Positions 1-5,259 of a stretch of 5,367 nt of DNA are shown here, one piece after another. The stretch spans positions 1-5,367 of the forward strand of contig CATWBR010000326.1 of the NCBI GenBank assembly GCA_958349075.1, given 5' to 3'. This DNA is from an uncultured Clostridium sp. (lineage in GTDB: Bacteria; Bacillota; Clostridia; Lachnospirales; Lachnospiraceae). Each line of letters opens with the position of its first letter. The first letter of the stretch is position 1. The position numbers were made by a program, and so were the translations under genes. Under the pieces are notes generated by a model, which was given only the letters and a program-made list of their open reading frames with translations, was not told the origin of the DNA and searched no databases.

Positions 1-27
1 CTATAAATGTATGGTATATTATTTCAA
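1..27 (-). promoter_or_regulatory. Possible divergent promoter running off the left edge
   Basis: On the minus strand TTGAAA (22-27) is followed after 16 bases by TATAG at 1-5, with the sixth base of the -10 outside the window. This would drive a gene to the left, divergent from the LysR gene, which is the common LysR arrangement. No left-hand gene can be seen, so this is inference from two hexamers in an AT-rich stretch where chance matches are frequent. Confidence 0.3.
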
Positions 28-45
28 CATATTAAGCAATTGAAT
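22..45 (+). promoter_or_regulatory. Candidate LysR binding site upstream of the regulator gene
   Basis: The stretch holds TTTCAACATAT (22-32) and then TTGAAT (40-45). TTCAA (23-27) and TTGAA (40-44) are inverted arms, and ATT (31-33) with AAT (43-45) frames a T-N11-A motif typical of LysR-type operators. The same 11-mer followed by TTGAAT occurs on the minus strand upstream of the 1766-2167 gene. An autoregulatory site is the natural reading but is inference. Confidence 0.4.
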
Positions 46-76
46 ATTTATTATGGATCACATAACAAATTTGAAT

Positions 77-82
77 GGAGGG
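77..82 (+). promoter_or_regulatory. Ribosome binding site that fixes the LysR start at 90
   Basis: GGAGGG lies 7 bases before the ATG at 90. The upstream in-frame ATG at 75 overlaps this site and has no Shine-Dalgarno sequence of its own, so 90 is the better start. Confidence 0.8.
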
Positions 83-89
83 CGCACAA

Positions 90-983
90 ATGAGTATTCT
101 GAAATACAACGCCTTTTTGAAGGCAATCGAGTACGGCAGTCTCACAAAAGCGGCGGAGGCGCTTGTATATACCCAGCCCGGAATCAGCCATATGATTTCC
201 TCCCTGGAAAAGGAGATGGGCTTTCCGCTTCTGGTCCGCGGCAAGGAGGGCGTATTTCCCACCGAGAATGCCGAGCCTCTGATTTATTACATGCAGCGGA
301 TTGTGTCCGCCGAGGATACGCTGAGGGAAATTTCCTGTAAGATAAGGGGCATTGAAATAGGTTCCCTGAAAGTGGGGGCATTTTACAGCACCTCGGTGAA
401 ATGGGTACCGCCGATTGTTTCCCGTTTTTCCTCCCTTCATCCCGGCGTCAAACTGCAGGTATTTGAAGGCAATCACTACGAACTGGAAGAGTGGCTGACA
501 AACGGCACCATTGATATCGGCCTCATGTCCATGCCAGTACCGGAGAACTATGATTTTATCCCTCTGTATAAGGATTCCATCATGGCCGTTCTCCCCACCG
601 GGCATCCTCTGGCCGGATGTGATAAAGTGGATCCCGCAAAGCTGGTGAATTACCCTTTTATCATTCCGCATGACGGAGGTGACGAAGATGTGTGGCAGGT
701 CATGAATGCAGAAAATCTCACCCCTGAAATCAAGTACAGGATCAAGGGAGACATGGCCACCATCTCGATGATAGGGCAGAATCTGGGCGTATCCCTGATT
801 CCCGGGCTTGCCCTGCCGTTCCAGTTCGATAACATTGTCACCAGGCCTTTGATACGGGAACACAGCCGTGTACTCGGGCTGGCAATCCGTTCTATCAAAC
901 ACGCTTCTCCGGCTGCTGAGGAATTTATTTCCATCACAAAAGAATTTCTAAAAACCGAAGGCATGTTGACCGGACAGGAATAG
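90..983 (+). CDS. LysR-type transcriptional regulator
   Basis: A 297-aa DNA-binding transcription factor of the usual family length (about 290-310 aa). Residues 1-60 form the winged helix-turn-helix: GSLTKAAEAL at 16-25, then TQPGISHMISSLEKEMG at 28-44, matching the family pattern G-S-x-T-x-A-A…Q-x-x-x-S…L-E-x-x-x-G-x-x-L. A linker helix runs to about residue 85. The ligand-binding domain of two alpha/beta lobes follows, starting at GSLKVG (91-96), with IDIGLMS (141-147), GHPLAG (171-176) and GVSLIPGLAL (233-242), all recognisable positions of LysR effector domains. There is no signal peptide or membrane segment. The effector cannot be named. The gene converges on the 1267-2167 operon, whose promoter carries a LysR-type palindrome, so that operon is the likeliest target; the gene's own upstream region has a related motif, consistent with autoregulation. 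The start is set by GGAGGG at 77-82. Confidence 0.95.
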   Translation: MSILKYNAFLKAIEYGSLTKAAEALVYTQPGISHMISSLEKEMGFPLLVRGKEGVFPTENAEPLIYYMQRIVSAEDTLREISCKIRGIEIGSLKVGAFYSTSVKWVPPIVSRFSSLHPGVKLQVFEGNHYELEEWLTNGTIDIGLMSMPVPENYDFIPLYKDSIMAVLPTGHPLAGCDKVDPAKLVNYPFIIPHDGGDEDVWQVMNAENLTPEIKYRIKGDMATISMIGQNLGVSLIPGLALPFQFDNIVTRPLIREHSRVLGLAIRSIKHASPAAEEFISITKEFLKTEGMLTGQE

Positions 984-1023
984 GCAGGATGCCGCAGTGC
1001 GCATCCTGCCCGGAGGGCTTTTT
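983..1023 (+). terminator. Intrinsic terminator of the LysR gene
   Basis: GGCAGGATGC (983-992, sharing the last base of the stop codon) pairs perfectly with GCATCCTGCC (1001-1010) around an 8-base loop. A second small stem, GCCC/GGGC (1008-1011 with 1015-1018), follows directly and leads into five T (1019-1023). The two stems overlap by three bases, so they are alternatives or fold in succession. Confidence 0.65.
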
Positions 1024-1062
1024 CATATCATAGGGGCACTTTTCTATGATACCAGAAAGAGT
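996..1062. repeat. 67-bp structured repeat, copy 1
   Basis: Bases 996-1042 are identical to 1124-1170 (47 bp), and the match continues to 1062/1190 with five differences, giving 62 of 67 identical. This copy contains the small GCCC-GGA-GGGC stem with five T, then a longer hairpin whose inner arms are TATCATAG and CTATGATA and whose outer arms are CTTTTT and AGAAAG with one mismatch. It begins inside the LysR terminator, so the repeat appears to carry terminator sequence with it. The element family is not recognised. Confidence 0.85.
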
Positions 1063-1126
1063 CCGGCTCACCGGACTCGCGCGCCGAGCGCGGCCGCATA
1101 GCGGCATATTACATCTTCGCGCGAGT
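1059..1126. other. Two overlapping hairpins between the repeat copies
   Basis: GAGTCCGG (1059-1066) and CCGGACTC (1071-1078) form a perfect 8-bp stem with a CTCA loop. ACTCGCGCG (1075-1083) and CGCGCGAGT (1118-1126) form a second perfect 9-bp inverted repeat, enclosing a smaller GCCGC/GCGGC stem with an ATA loop (1093-1105). The two larger stems share 1075-1078, so only one can form at a time. No coding potential is seen here. Confidence 0.65.
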
Positions 1127-1190
1127 GCGCATCCTGCCCGGAGGGCTTTTTCATATCATAGGGGCACTTTCCTCTGATATGAAAAAGAGT
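1124..1190. repeat. 67-bp structured repeat, copy 2
   Basis: Second copy of the 996-1062 repeat. Its 5' arm is unchanged but the 3' arm differs so that CTTTTTCATATCA (1146-1158) pairs perfectly over 13 bp with TGATATGAAAAAG (1175-1187). Three more pairs are possible inside, beyond one mismatch. The differences between copies fall mostly in the 3' arm, and both copies still fold. A further hairpin starting with GAGT follows directly, as it does after copy 1. Confidence 0.85.
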
Positions 1191-1233
1191 TTCTGCCCTG
1201 CGGCTAACATCCGCTGCGGCAAAAACTCCTTTT
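1182..1233 (-). terminator. Terminator of the 1267-2167 operon, probably bidirectional
   Basis: GAGTTTCTGCC (1187-1197) pairs with GGCAAAAACTC (1218-1228) with one mismatch, and an inner GCGG/CCGC stem (1200-1203 with 1211-1214) extends it around a CTAACAT loop. On the minus strand the stem is followed by five T (1186-1182), which suits termination of the two-gene operon ending at 1267. On the plus strand a TTTT run (1230-1233) follows, so it may also stop read-through from the LysR side. Confidence 0.75.
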
Positions 1234-1266
1234 AACGTTTCTTTTGATTACATAATATGTCTCACA

Positions 1267-1752
1267 TTAAAGATACTGTGCAAAATCCTGTTTCGCAAAG
1301 CCGTTGTATACTCCCCACGGAATAATCAGGTCAACCCACATGTGGTGACGGTTGAAATACTTCAGGGCGGCATTGCTCAGATGGATAAACTCCTCCAGAG
1401 TCTCCACGGTGTCAATTGCCTCCAGGTACATGAATAACAGTTCACTGGCCATCGGAACACCGGTAAACACGAAAAATTTTGCCTTATAGTCGAGGATACG
1501 TTTTGCAAAGTGAACCAGTGTACGCAGATCCACGTCCCCTTCCTTTGCTGTCTCAATCATGTAAAAAAGCACTTCATCACACAGGGTCCTCAGCTCAGAA
1601 TCGGCATACATCATGGTTGTAACATACTGACCGTACACATTAGTGTCGCCCGGCACCTTACCGTTACTCAGATCATAAACATCCTGCGGCATATTCTCCC
1701 AGATTGCAAGACGTCTCTCTTCAAATTTGTCTATCGCTGCTTTCCAGTTCAT
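1267..1752 (-). CDS. Hypothetical 161-aa protein, probably helical
   Basis: I do not recognise the family. The 161-aa product is acidic and rich in Leu, Phe, Tyr and Met. It looks mostly alpha-helical from about residues 4-20, 41-71, 75-97, 100-112 and 115-134, with an aromatic tail (HHMWVDLIIPWGVYNGF at 136-152). There is no signal peptide, no convincing membrane span, no Cys pair and no obvious catalytic motif. ATG at 1752 is preferred over a GTG nine bases upstream because AAGGAGG (1761-1767) sits 8 bases before the ATG and overlaps the GTG. The gene is second in an operon: the stop of the cyclophilin-like gene lies 13 bases before this ATG and inside the ribosome binding site, which suggests translational coupling. 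A joint role with that neighbour is inferred from this spacing alone. Confidence 0.85.
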   Translation of the reverse strand: MNWKAAIDKFEERRLAIWENMPQDVYDLSNGKVPGDTNVYGQYVTTMMYADSELRTLCDEVLFYMIETAKEGDVDLRTLVHFAKRILDYKAKFFVFTGVPMASELLFMYLEAIDTVETLEEFIHLSNAALKYFNRHHMWVDLIIPWGVYNGFAKQDFAQYL

Positions 1753-1760
1753 TACGTGCA

Positions 1761-1767
1761 CCTCCTT
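1761..1767 (-). promoter_or_regulatory. Ribosome binding site overlapping the upstream stop codon
   Basis: On the minus strand the stop TAA (1768-1766) runs directly into the site as TAAGGAGG. Ribosomes ending the first gene can therefore restart on the second. The site decides the start at 1752. Confidence 0.75.
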
Positions 1768-2167
1768 ATTCTACTTCACCGACAATTGTCATCATACTGC
1801 CCTGTTTTAACCAGTTCTTGATTCCAACTACCTGCATTGCCTCCATGCCTTCCACGATACGGCCGATACGGCTGATAGGCAGCGGCTCGTCGGTTCCCAC
1901 TCCATACAGGAAACAGAGCTGGTTTCTCGGAGGATAATATGCCAGATCAAATGTCTCCAAATCTCCTCCTCTGCACTGGTTTTCAAATCCGCAGGCATAG
2001 GGAAGTGTGCCGAAGAATAACTGCCCGTTCAATTTCGCGTGCTGGATGATCGCCCTCTGTCCCGGATTGTTCAAAATCATGTTGCAGATTACCGGAGCGT
2101 CGTCAGCATAAAGCTCCGCAACAAGCCTGACATCGTCAATCATAATTTCCACTTTTTTGTTTGCCAT
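1766..2167 (-). CDS. Cyclophilin-like small protein (DUF3830/TM1367-like)
   Basis: A 133-aa cytosolic protein with the features of the bacterial cyclophilin-like superfamily. An N-terminal strand pair resembles the cyclophilin opening (VRLVAELYADDAPVICNMI, 13-31). The conserved core follows: DLAYYPPRNQLCFLYG (74-89), PISRIGRIVEGMEAM (97-111) and a final strand near TIVGEV (127-132). The Y-x-P-P…L-C-F-x-x-G…G-x-I-V-E-G signature is the one I recall for TM1367-type (DUF369) and DUF3830 proteins. These are small beta-barrels with no established prolyl isomerase activity, and some are found beside amidohydrolases. The classical cyclophilin catalytic residues are not evident, so a binding or accessory role is as likely as an enzyme. 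It is the first gene of a two-gene operon with a LysR-type promoter. A purine-rich AGGAAG (about 2177-2182) precedes the ATG at 10 or so bases, a weaker site than those of its neighbours. Confidence 0.82.
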   Translation of the reverse strand: MANKKVEIMIDDVRLVAELYADDAPVICNMILNNPGQRAIIQHAKLNGQLFFGTLPYACGFENQCRGGDLETFDLAYYPPRNQLCFLYGVGTDEPLPISRIGRIVEGMEAMQVVGIKNWLKQGSMMTIVGEVE

Positions 2168-2245
2168 GATAATCTTCTTCCTTTCCTCTTTGAAATTAAT
2201 AGTTACTGCCTTGTGCTTCGTGACGCAGAAACTATTTATGAATTC

Positions 2246-2274
2246 ATCATAGGCTTGTTTTATACATTACGCAA
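2246..2274 (-). promoter_or_regulatory. Sigma-A-type promoter of the 2167-1267 operon
   Basis: On the minus strand TTGCGT (2274-2269) is followed after exactly 17 bases by TATGAT (2251-2246). Transcription would begin near 2239, giving a leader of about 70 bases. The -35 box is imperfect, as expected for an activator-dependent promoter, and a LysR-type palindrome lies just upstream. Confidence 0.65.
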
Positions 2275-2295
2275 CTGAATAATAGTTATAGGTTG

Positions 2296-2312
2296 CATTC
2301 AAAAATAGAATG
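2296..2312 (-). promoter_or_regulatory. Candidate LysR recognition site at about -65
   Basis: CATTC (2296-2300) and GAATG (2308-2312) are perfect inverted arms around AAAAATA and contain a T-N11-A core (2298-2310). The centre, 2304, is about 65 bases upstream of the predicted start near 2239. LysR-type regulators typically place their recognition site close to -65. Immediately upstream, the minus strand carries TTTCAACATAT (2323-2313), also found before the LysR gene. The regulator at 90-983 is the likely binder, by inference. Confidence 0.6.
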
Positions 2313-2328
2313 ATATGTTGAAAAATCA

Positions 2329-2445
2329 GGACGCCGGCGTGAGGATGGCGGGCGGGTTTGGAGTGGCTGCTTCTTCAGTCCCGGGATGAGATTCGCGTTC
2401 GGGGACTCCTGGGGCGGGAGCGCTTTGGGTCAGACGGGCAGAATA
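2329..2445. other. GC-rich intergenic block with no gene
   Basis: This block is clearly richer in G and C than the AT-rich promoter regions on both sides. It begins with the perfect palindrome ACGCCGGCGT (2331-2340) and includes an AGTCCC/GGGACT inverted repeat (about 2377-2382 and 2402-2407). Short frames on either strand are low in complexity, lack ribosome binding sites and resemble no protein I know. It may be a decayed repeat or the edge of a past rearrangement; nothing functional can be assigned. Confidence 0.4.
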
Positions 2446-2449
2446 GCAC

Positions 2450-2478
2450 TTTATGACAGAAAAGATATGTGGTAGAGT
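2450..2478 (+). promoter_or_regulatory. Possible promoter of the GNAT gene remnant
   Basis: An extended -10 (TG at 2470-2471, then TAGAGT at 2473-2478) lies 17 bases after a weak TTTATG (2450-2455). A TATAAA at about 2485-2490 is an alternative -10, also without a good -35. Either would leave a leader of about 20-30 bases. Confidence 0.35.
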
Positions 2479-2513
2479 ATTAGATATAAAATATTGAGCG
2501 GAAAAGAGGGCTT

Positions 2514-3031
2514 ATGTCTGTTTTGTTTAGAAATTATGTTATGGATACACGGTATGGCGATGATTATGATCGGTTAAGGGAGTTTTATCTCAACGGCGGC
2601 GGGGGTGATTTTTCATTTGGGCGATGGGACTGGATGATTTCACATGCTTATCTGGATGTGCAGGGATTAACCCGGATTGGTATATGGGAAGAGGAAGGGA
2701 GAATCGTTGGGGTTGTTTCGTATGATACGGTACTGGATGGGTGCTGTTTCTTTTCTTTGAAAGACGGCTATGACAATCTCTGTGAGGAGATGATTGATTA
2801 TGCGCAGATGCATCTGACCGGGCCGGACGGGGTGATGCTTGCTGTCCGGGATGATGACTGTCGTTTTCAGGATGCTGCTTTAAAGATGGGATATCTGCCG
2901 ACTCAGTATAAGGACTGTACTGCTGCGCCGGACTCGGCGCTAAACACGCCTATGTCGGCTCCTCGCAGCAATTTTATTACAATATCGGCTTCAAACCCTT
3001 CGCTTCTTCGACCTTCTGGACAAAAAAGTGA
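2514..3031 (+). pseudogene. GNAT-family N-acetyltransferase, internally deleted and frameshifted
   Basis: The first 139 or so codons read as the N-terminal part of a roughly 300-aa two-domain GNAT protein seen in Clostridia. Landmarks are FRNYVMDTRYGDDYDRLREF (5-24), FGRWDWMISH (35-44), the beta-strand pair RIGIWEEEGRIVGVVSYD (54-71) and FQDAALKMGYLPTQYKDC (118-135). After about base 2915 the frame turns into unnatural Ser/Pro/Ala-rich sequence and runs on to a stop at 3060-3062, touching the phosphorylase gene. A second frame (about 2918-3031) instead encodes a typical GNAT C-terminus, LGAKHAYVGSSQQFYYNIGF and then KPF…FWTKK, stopping at 3029-3031. The acetyl-CoA-binding middle of the second domain (the region around the R/Q-x-x-G-x-G/A loop), perhaps 130 codons, is missing. 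The gene is therefore a deletion remnant, not a simple frameshift. A purine-rich GGAAAAGAGGG precedes the ATG. Confidence 0.85.
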
Positions 3032-3052
3032 AGGGTTTGCCCCGGCAGACCC
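3022..3052 (-). terminator. Intrinsic terminator of the GH112 phosphorylase gene
   Basis: On the minus strand a stem formed by GGGTCTGC (3052-3045) and GCAAACCC (3040-3033), with one G-U pair and a 4-base loop, is followed by TTCAC and six T (3027-3022). It starts 6 bases after the phosphorylase stop. The T run is also the Lys-Lys end of the GNAT remnant on the other strand. Confidence 0.75.
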
Positions 3053-3058
3053 GCGCGC

Positions 3059-5221
3059 CTAAATCTCAACCCATATCATTTCCATCGGCTTCATTTCCAA
3101 AGTGCATTTTAAGGCTCCATGGATATACAGCTCCGTCTTCTGAGCTTCCTTTGAGTTGTTAATCACAGCAACACGTCCGGCCTTCTCAAATGCGGCAACC
3201 TCGGTTTCCACATTGGTAACATAGTATTTCTTCATCTCTTCTTCCCTGTGGGCGGCAAAGTAGATGGCCCGGAGCAGTATTCTGCAATTCTGCGGTGAAT
3301 ACGGCAGTCCTGTAAAGTATACGCTGCGTCCCTGGCCGTACTGGTTTACGATCAGCCTGCTGTACTCTCCGTCTTTATTCAGGATCTGATATCCCTCGCC
3401 CTGGGCGTAAATGCGGCTCTTGCCTTCCCCGAAATCAATGTCTCCGCTGATATCTTCCAGGATAAAATGTTCCTTATAATTCTCTGCAAGTTCGTTATAT
3501 TTGTCTGTGCTCATGGAGAATCCCATCTCGCGGTCGGCTCCCAGAACATCGCTGAGCTGGAAATACCTTCCCTGGTGCTGGAACGCGGTCGGCTCGCCGA
3601 CTCCGATAAATCCGCCTCCCTGATCCACGAAACGGCGGATTGCGGTAACTACTTTCTCGTCCACCCAGTTTTCCGCTCCGCTCCAGGCCGTATAGGCGTC
3701 TCCTGCATTGATAATTACTTTAATGTCCGGATCGATTCCGTTGCGGACATCGTCGAAGTTTATGAATTCAACTTTGACCGGCATTCCGCTCAGGCATTCA
3801 ATGACTCCCACATAAGAATAAATCTCACGGTGCCAGATTGCATGGTGGACCTGGTTGCACATCCATCTTCTCAGCTCTCCCCAGCAGTTTAAGATTGCCA
3901 CCTTGAACGGAGCCATGTAGGAGCTGGTTCCCTCCATCGCTTCCTGGATCTGGCGGAATTCCCCCACTACCTTCTCAATCTGCTCAATAAAACCGGGCCA
4001 TTCCGAAGCCAGTTTCAGATATCCGCCGTAACCAACACGGTCCAGAGGGGAACGCAGTGTCGCTCTTCTGGCCTTCATCCAGTTGTCCTGTGCCTCACCG
4101 ATAGGATCTCCGCCCTCGGTGAAAACATCCGGGAAGAAATACGGCAGAAGACGTCCCTCCGTATAATTTACCCCCTTGATATCGGAAATCATGCGCATTG
4201 TCACACCGTCCCCGACGGAGCCGACCACGGCATCCAGTCCAATATTGTCAAAATACTTGCCGAACGGTTCCGTTCCGATCCAGTGATCCCCTAAAAACAT
4301 CATGGCTTCCTTGCCGTAGGCATGGACAATGTCCACCAGATCCTTAGCCAGCCTGCTGACCTCAATCTGCTGGAATTCAATGAAATCCCTGAATTCTCTG
4401 GACGGTACACGGAAGGTGGAATTAAAATAGCCCTGATCTACAATATACTCCGGACGGAACCGATAGCCTGCCCAGTGCTCAAACTGTTCCAGGATATAAG
4501 GACTCACACTGGCGCTGTAGCCAAACCATTCCACATATTTCTCCCGTTTCTGATCGTCAAAGGTCAGCGTAAACTGATGGAAAAAGGTAGTGAACCTCAC
4601 GACGTCCACATCCGGGTTCTCTTCACACCAGCGTCTCAGCTTTTCTTTGACATAGGCCTGTGTCTTGGGCTGGCGCACGTCGAAGGTCATCTGATGCTCC
4701 GCGCCCTGCCAGTCATTGGTCAGATAATTGTACATATGGACCGGATCCCAGATCAGGAAAGCCAGAAAGCTGACCGTATACTGGTGATAGGGGATACTTT
4801 TTATGATAACTTCCCCCGTAGCCTCATCGTAAAACCAGTTTTCAACCGGAATCACCTTGCCGGTTGTCCTGTCGACCACTTCCCACCAGCGCTTCGGATC
4901 GTCGATAGTATTGACCTTCAGCTGCTGTGTATGGAATCCCTTCATCAGTTCAATGGAGAGCGTCCAGCTCCTGGCCGTCATTCGGTCCGTAATCAGATAC
5001 TCCTGCTGAACCTCTTCCGGATTGTTCCTGGCCCAGTCGTTGTCTTTTCTCGTTGTATAATAAGTAGCATAAATCTTTGCCCCTGCTTTTAAAAGTTCAG
5101 GAGGCATCTCTGTCCCGTCGCAGTCTCTGAGTGCATCTGCATCAAGTCTTTCTTTTAACTTAAGTGTCTCATCCACCATGTCCACATCTGTGGGCAGCGT
5201 AAGTCTTCCTCTTACATTCAT
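3059..5221 (-). CDS. lnpA: 1,3-beta-galactosyl-N-acetylhexosamine phosphorylase (GH112)
   Basis: A 720-aa cytosolic enzyme that uses phosphate to cleave lacto-N-biose or galacto-N-biose (Gal-beta-1,3-GlcNAc/GalNAc) to galactose 1-phosphate and the free N-acetylhexosamine, the entry step of the Leloir-like pathway for mucin-core and milk-type sugars. It aligns by eye along its whole length with the Bifidobacterium longum enzyme (about 750 aa). Residues 1-430 form the catalytic TIM-barrel domain: GRLTLP (5-10), FLIWDPVHMYNYLTNDW (155-171), DVVRFTTFFHQFTL (206-219), EAMMFLGDHWIGTEP (305-319), YTEGRLLPYFFPD (353-365). Asp312 matches the proton donor Asp313 of the B. longum enzyme. Residues about 438-660 form the Rossmann-like domain (VAILNCWGE, GGGFIGVGEPT), and a small beta domain closes the protein. 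No signal peptide is present. GGAGG (5232-5236) fixes the start. The gene stands alone between its own promoter region and terminator. The choice between GlcNAc and GalNAc substrates cannot be read safely. Confidence 0.95.
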   Translation of the reverse strand: MNVRGRLTLPTDVDMVDETLKLKERLDADALRDCDGTEMPPELLKAGAKIYATYYTTRKDNDWARNNPEEVQQEYLITDRMTARSWTLSIELMKGFHTQQLKVNTIDDPKRWWEVVDRTTGKVIPVENWFYDEATGEVIIKSIPYHQYTVSFLAFLIWDPVHMYNYLTNDWQGAEHQMTFDVRQPKTQAYVKEKLRRWCEENPDVDVVRFTTFFHQFTLTFDDQKREKYVEWFGYSASVSPYILEQFEHWAGYRFRPEYIVDQGYFNSTFRVPSREFRDFIEFQQIEVSRLAKDLVDIVHAYGKEAMMFLGDHWIGTEPFGKYFDNIGLDAVVGSVGDGVTMRMISDIKGVNYTEGRLLPYFFPDVFTEGGDPIGEAQDNWMKARRATLRSPLDRVGYGGYLKLASEWPGFIEQIEKVVGEFRQIQEAMEGTSSYMAPFKVAILNCWGELRRWMCNQVHHAIWHREIYSYVGVIECLSGMPVKVEFINFDDVRNGIDPDIKVIINAGDAYTAWSGAENWVDEKVVTAIRRFVDQGGGFIGVGEPTAFQHQGRYFQLSDVLGADREMGFSMSTDKYNELAENYKEHFILEDISGDIDFGEGKSRIYAQGEGYQILNKDGEYSRLIVNQYGQGRSVYFTGLPYSPQNCRILLRAIYFAAHREEEMKKYYVTNVETEVAAFEKAGRVAVINNSKEAQKTELYIHGALKCTLEMKPMEMIWVEI

Positions 5222-5231
5222 TATTATGCAT

Positions 5232-5236
5232 CCTCC
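5232..5236 (-). promoter_or_regulatory. Ribosome binding site of the phosphorylase gene
   Basis: GGAGG lies 10 bases before the ATG at 5221. Another ATG directly abuts the site (5231-5229), but it is out of frame and too close to be used. Confidence 0.7.
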
Positions 5237-5259
5237 AAAATCTTTTGTACTGCGTTATT

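Noticed and set aside
51..902. Long open frame on the minus strand opposite the LysR gene
   Set aside because: It lies antisense to a clear LysR family protein, has no ribosome binding site and resembles no known protein.
75..983. LysR start at the upstream ATG (302 aa)
   Set aside because: The extra five codons are made of the Shine-Dalgarno sequence that serves the ATG at 90.
996..1190. CRISPR array
   Set aside because: There are only two copies, the unit is 67 bp and folds on itself, the spacing sequence is itself structured, and no cas genes are present.
1267..1761. GTG start for the helical protein (164 aa)
   Set aside because: The GTG overlaps the AAGGAGG ribosome binding site; the ATG at 1752 has ideal 8-base spacing.
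2315..2389. Possible 24-codon leader peptide upstream of the GNAT remnant
   Set aside because: It has no ribosome binding site, and its low-complexity sequence lies in the GC-rich block; no attenuator structure follows it.
4322..5092. 256-codon open frame on the plus strand inside the phosphorylase gene
   Set aside because: It is antisense to the conserved GH112 catalytic domain; its composition looks like a shadow of the real gene.
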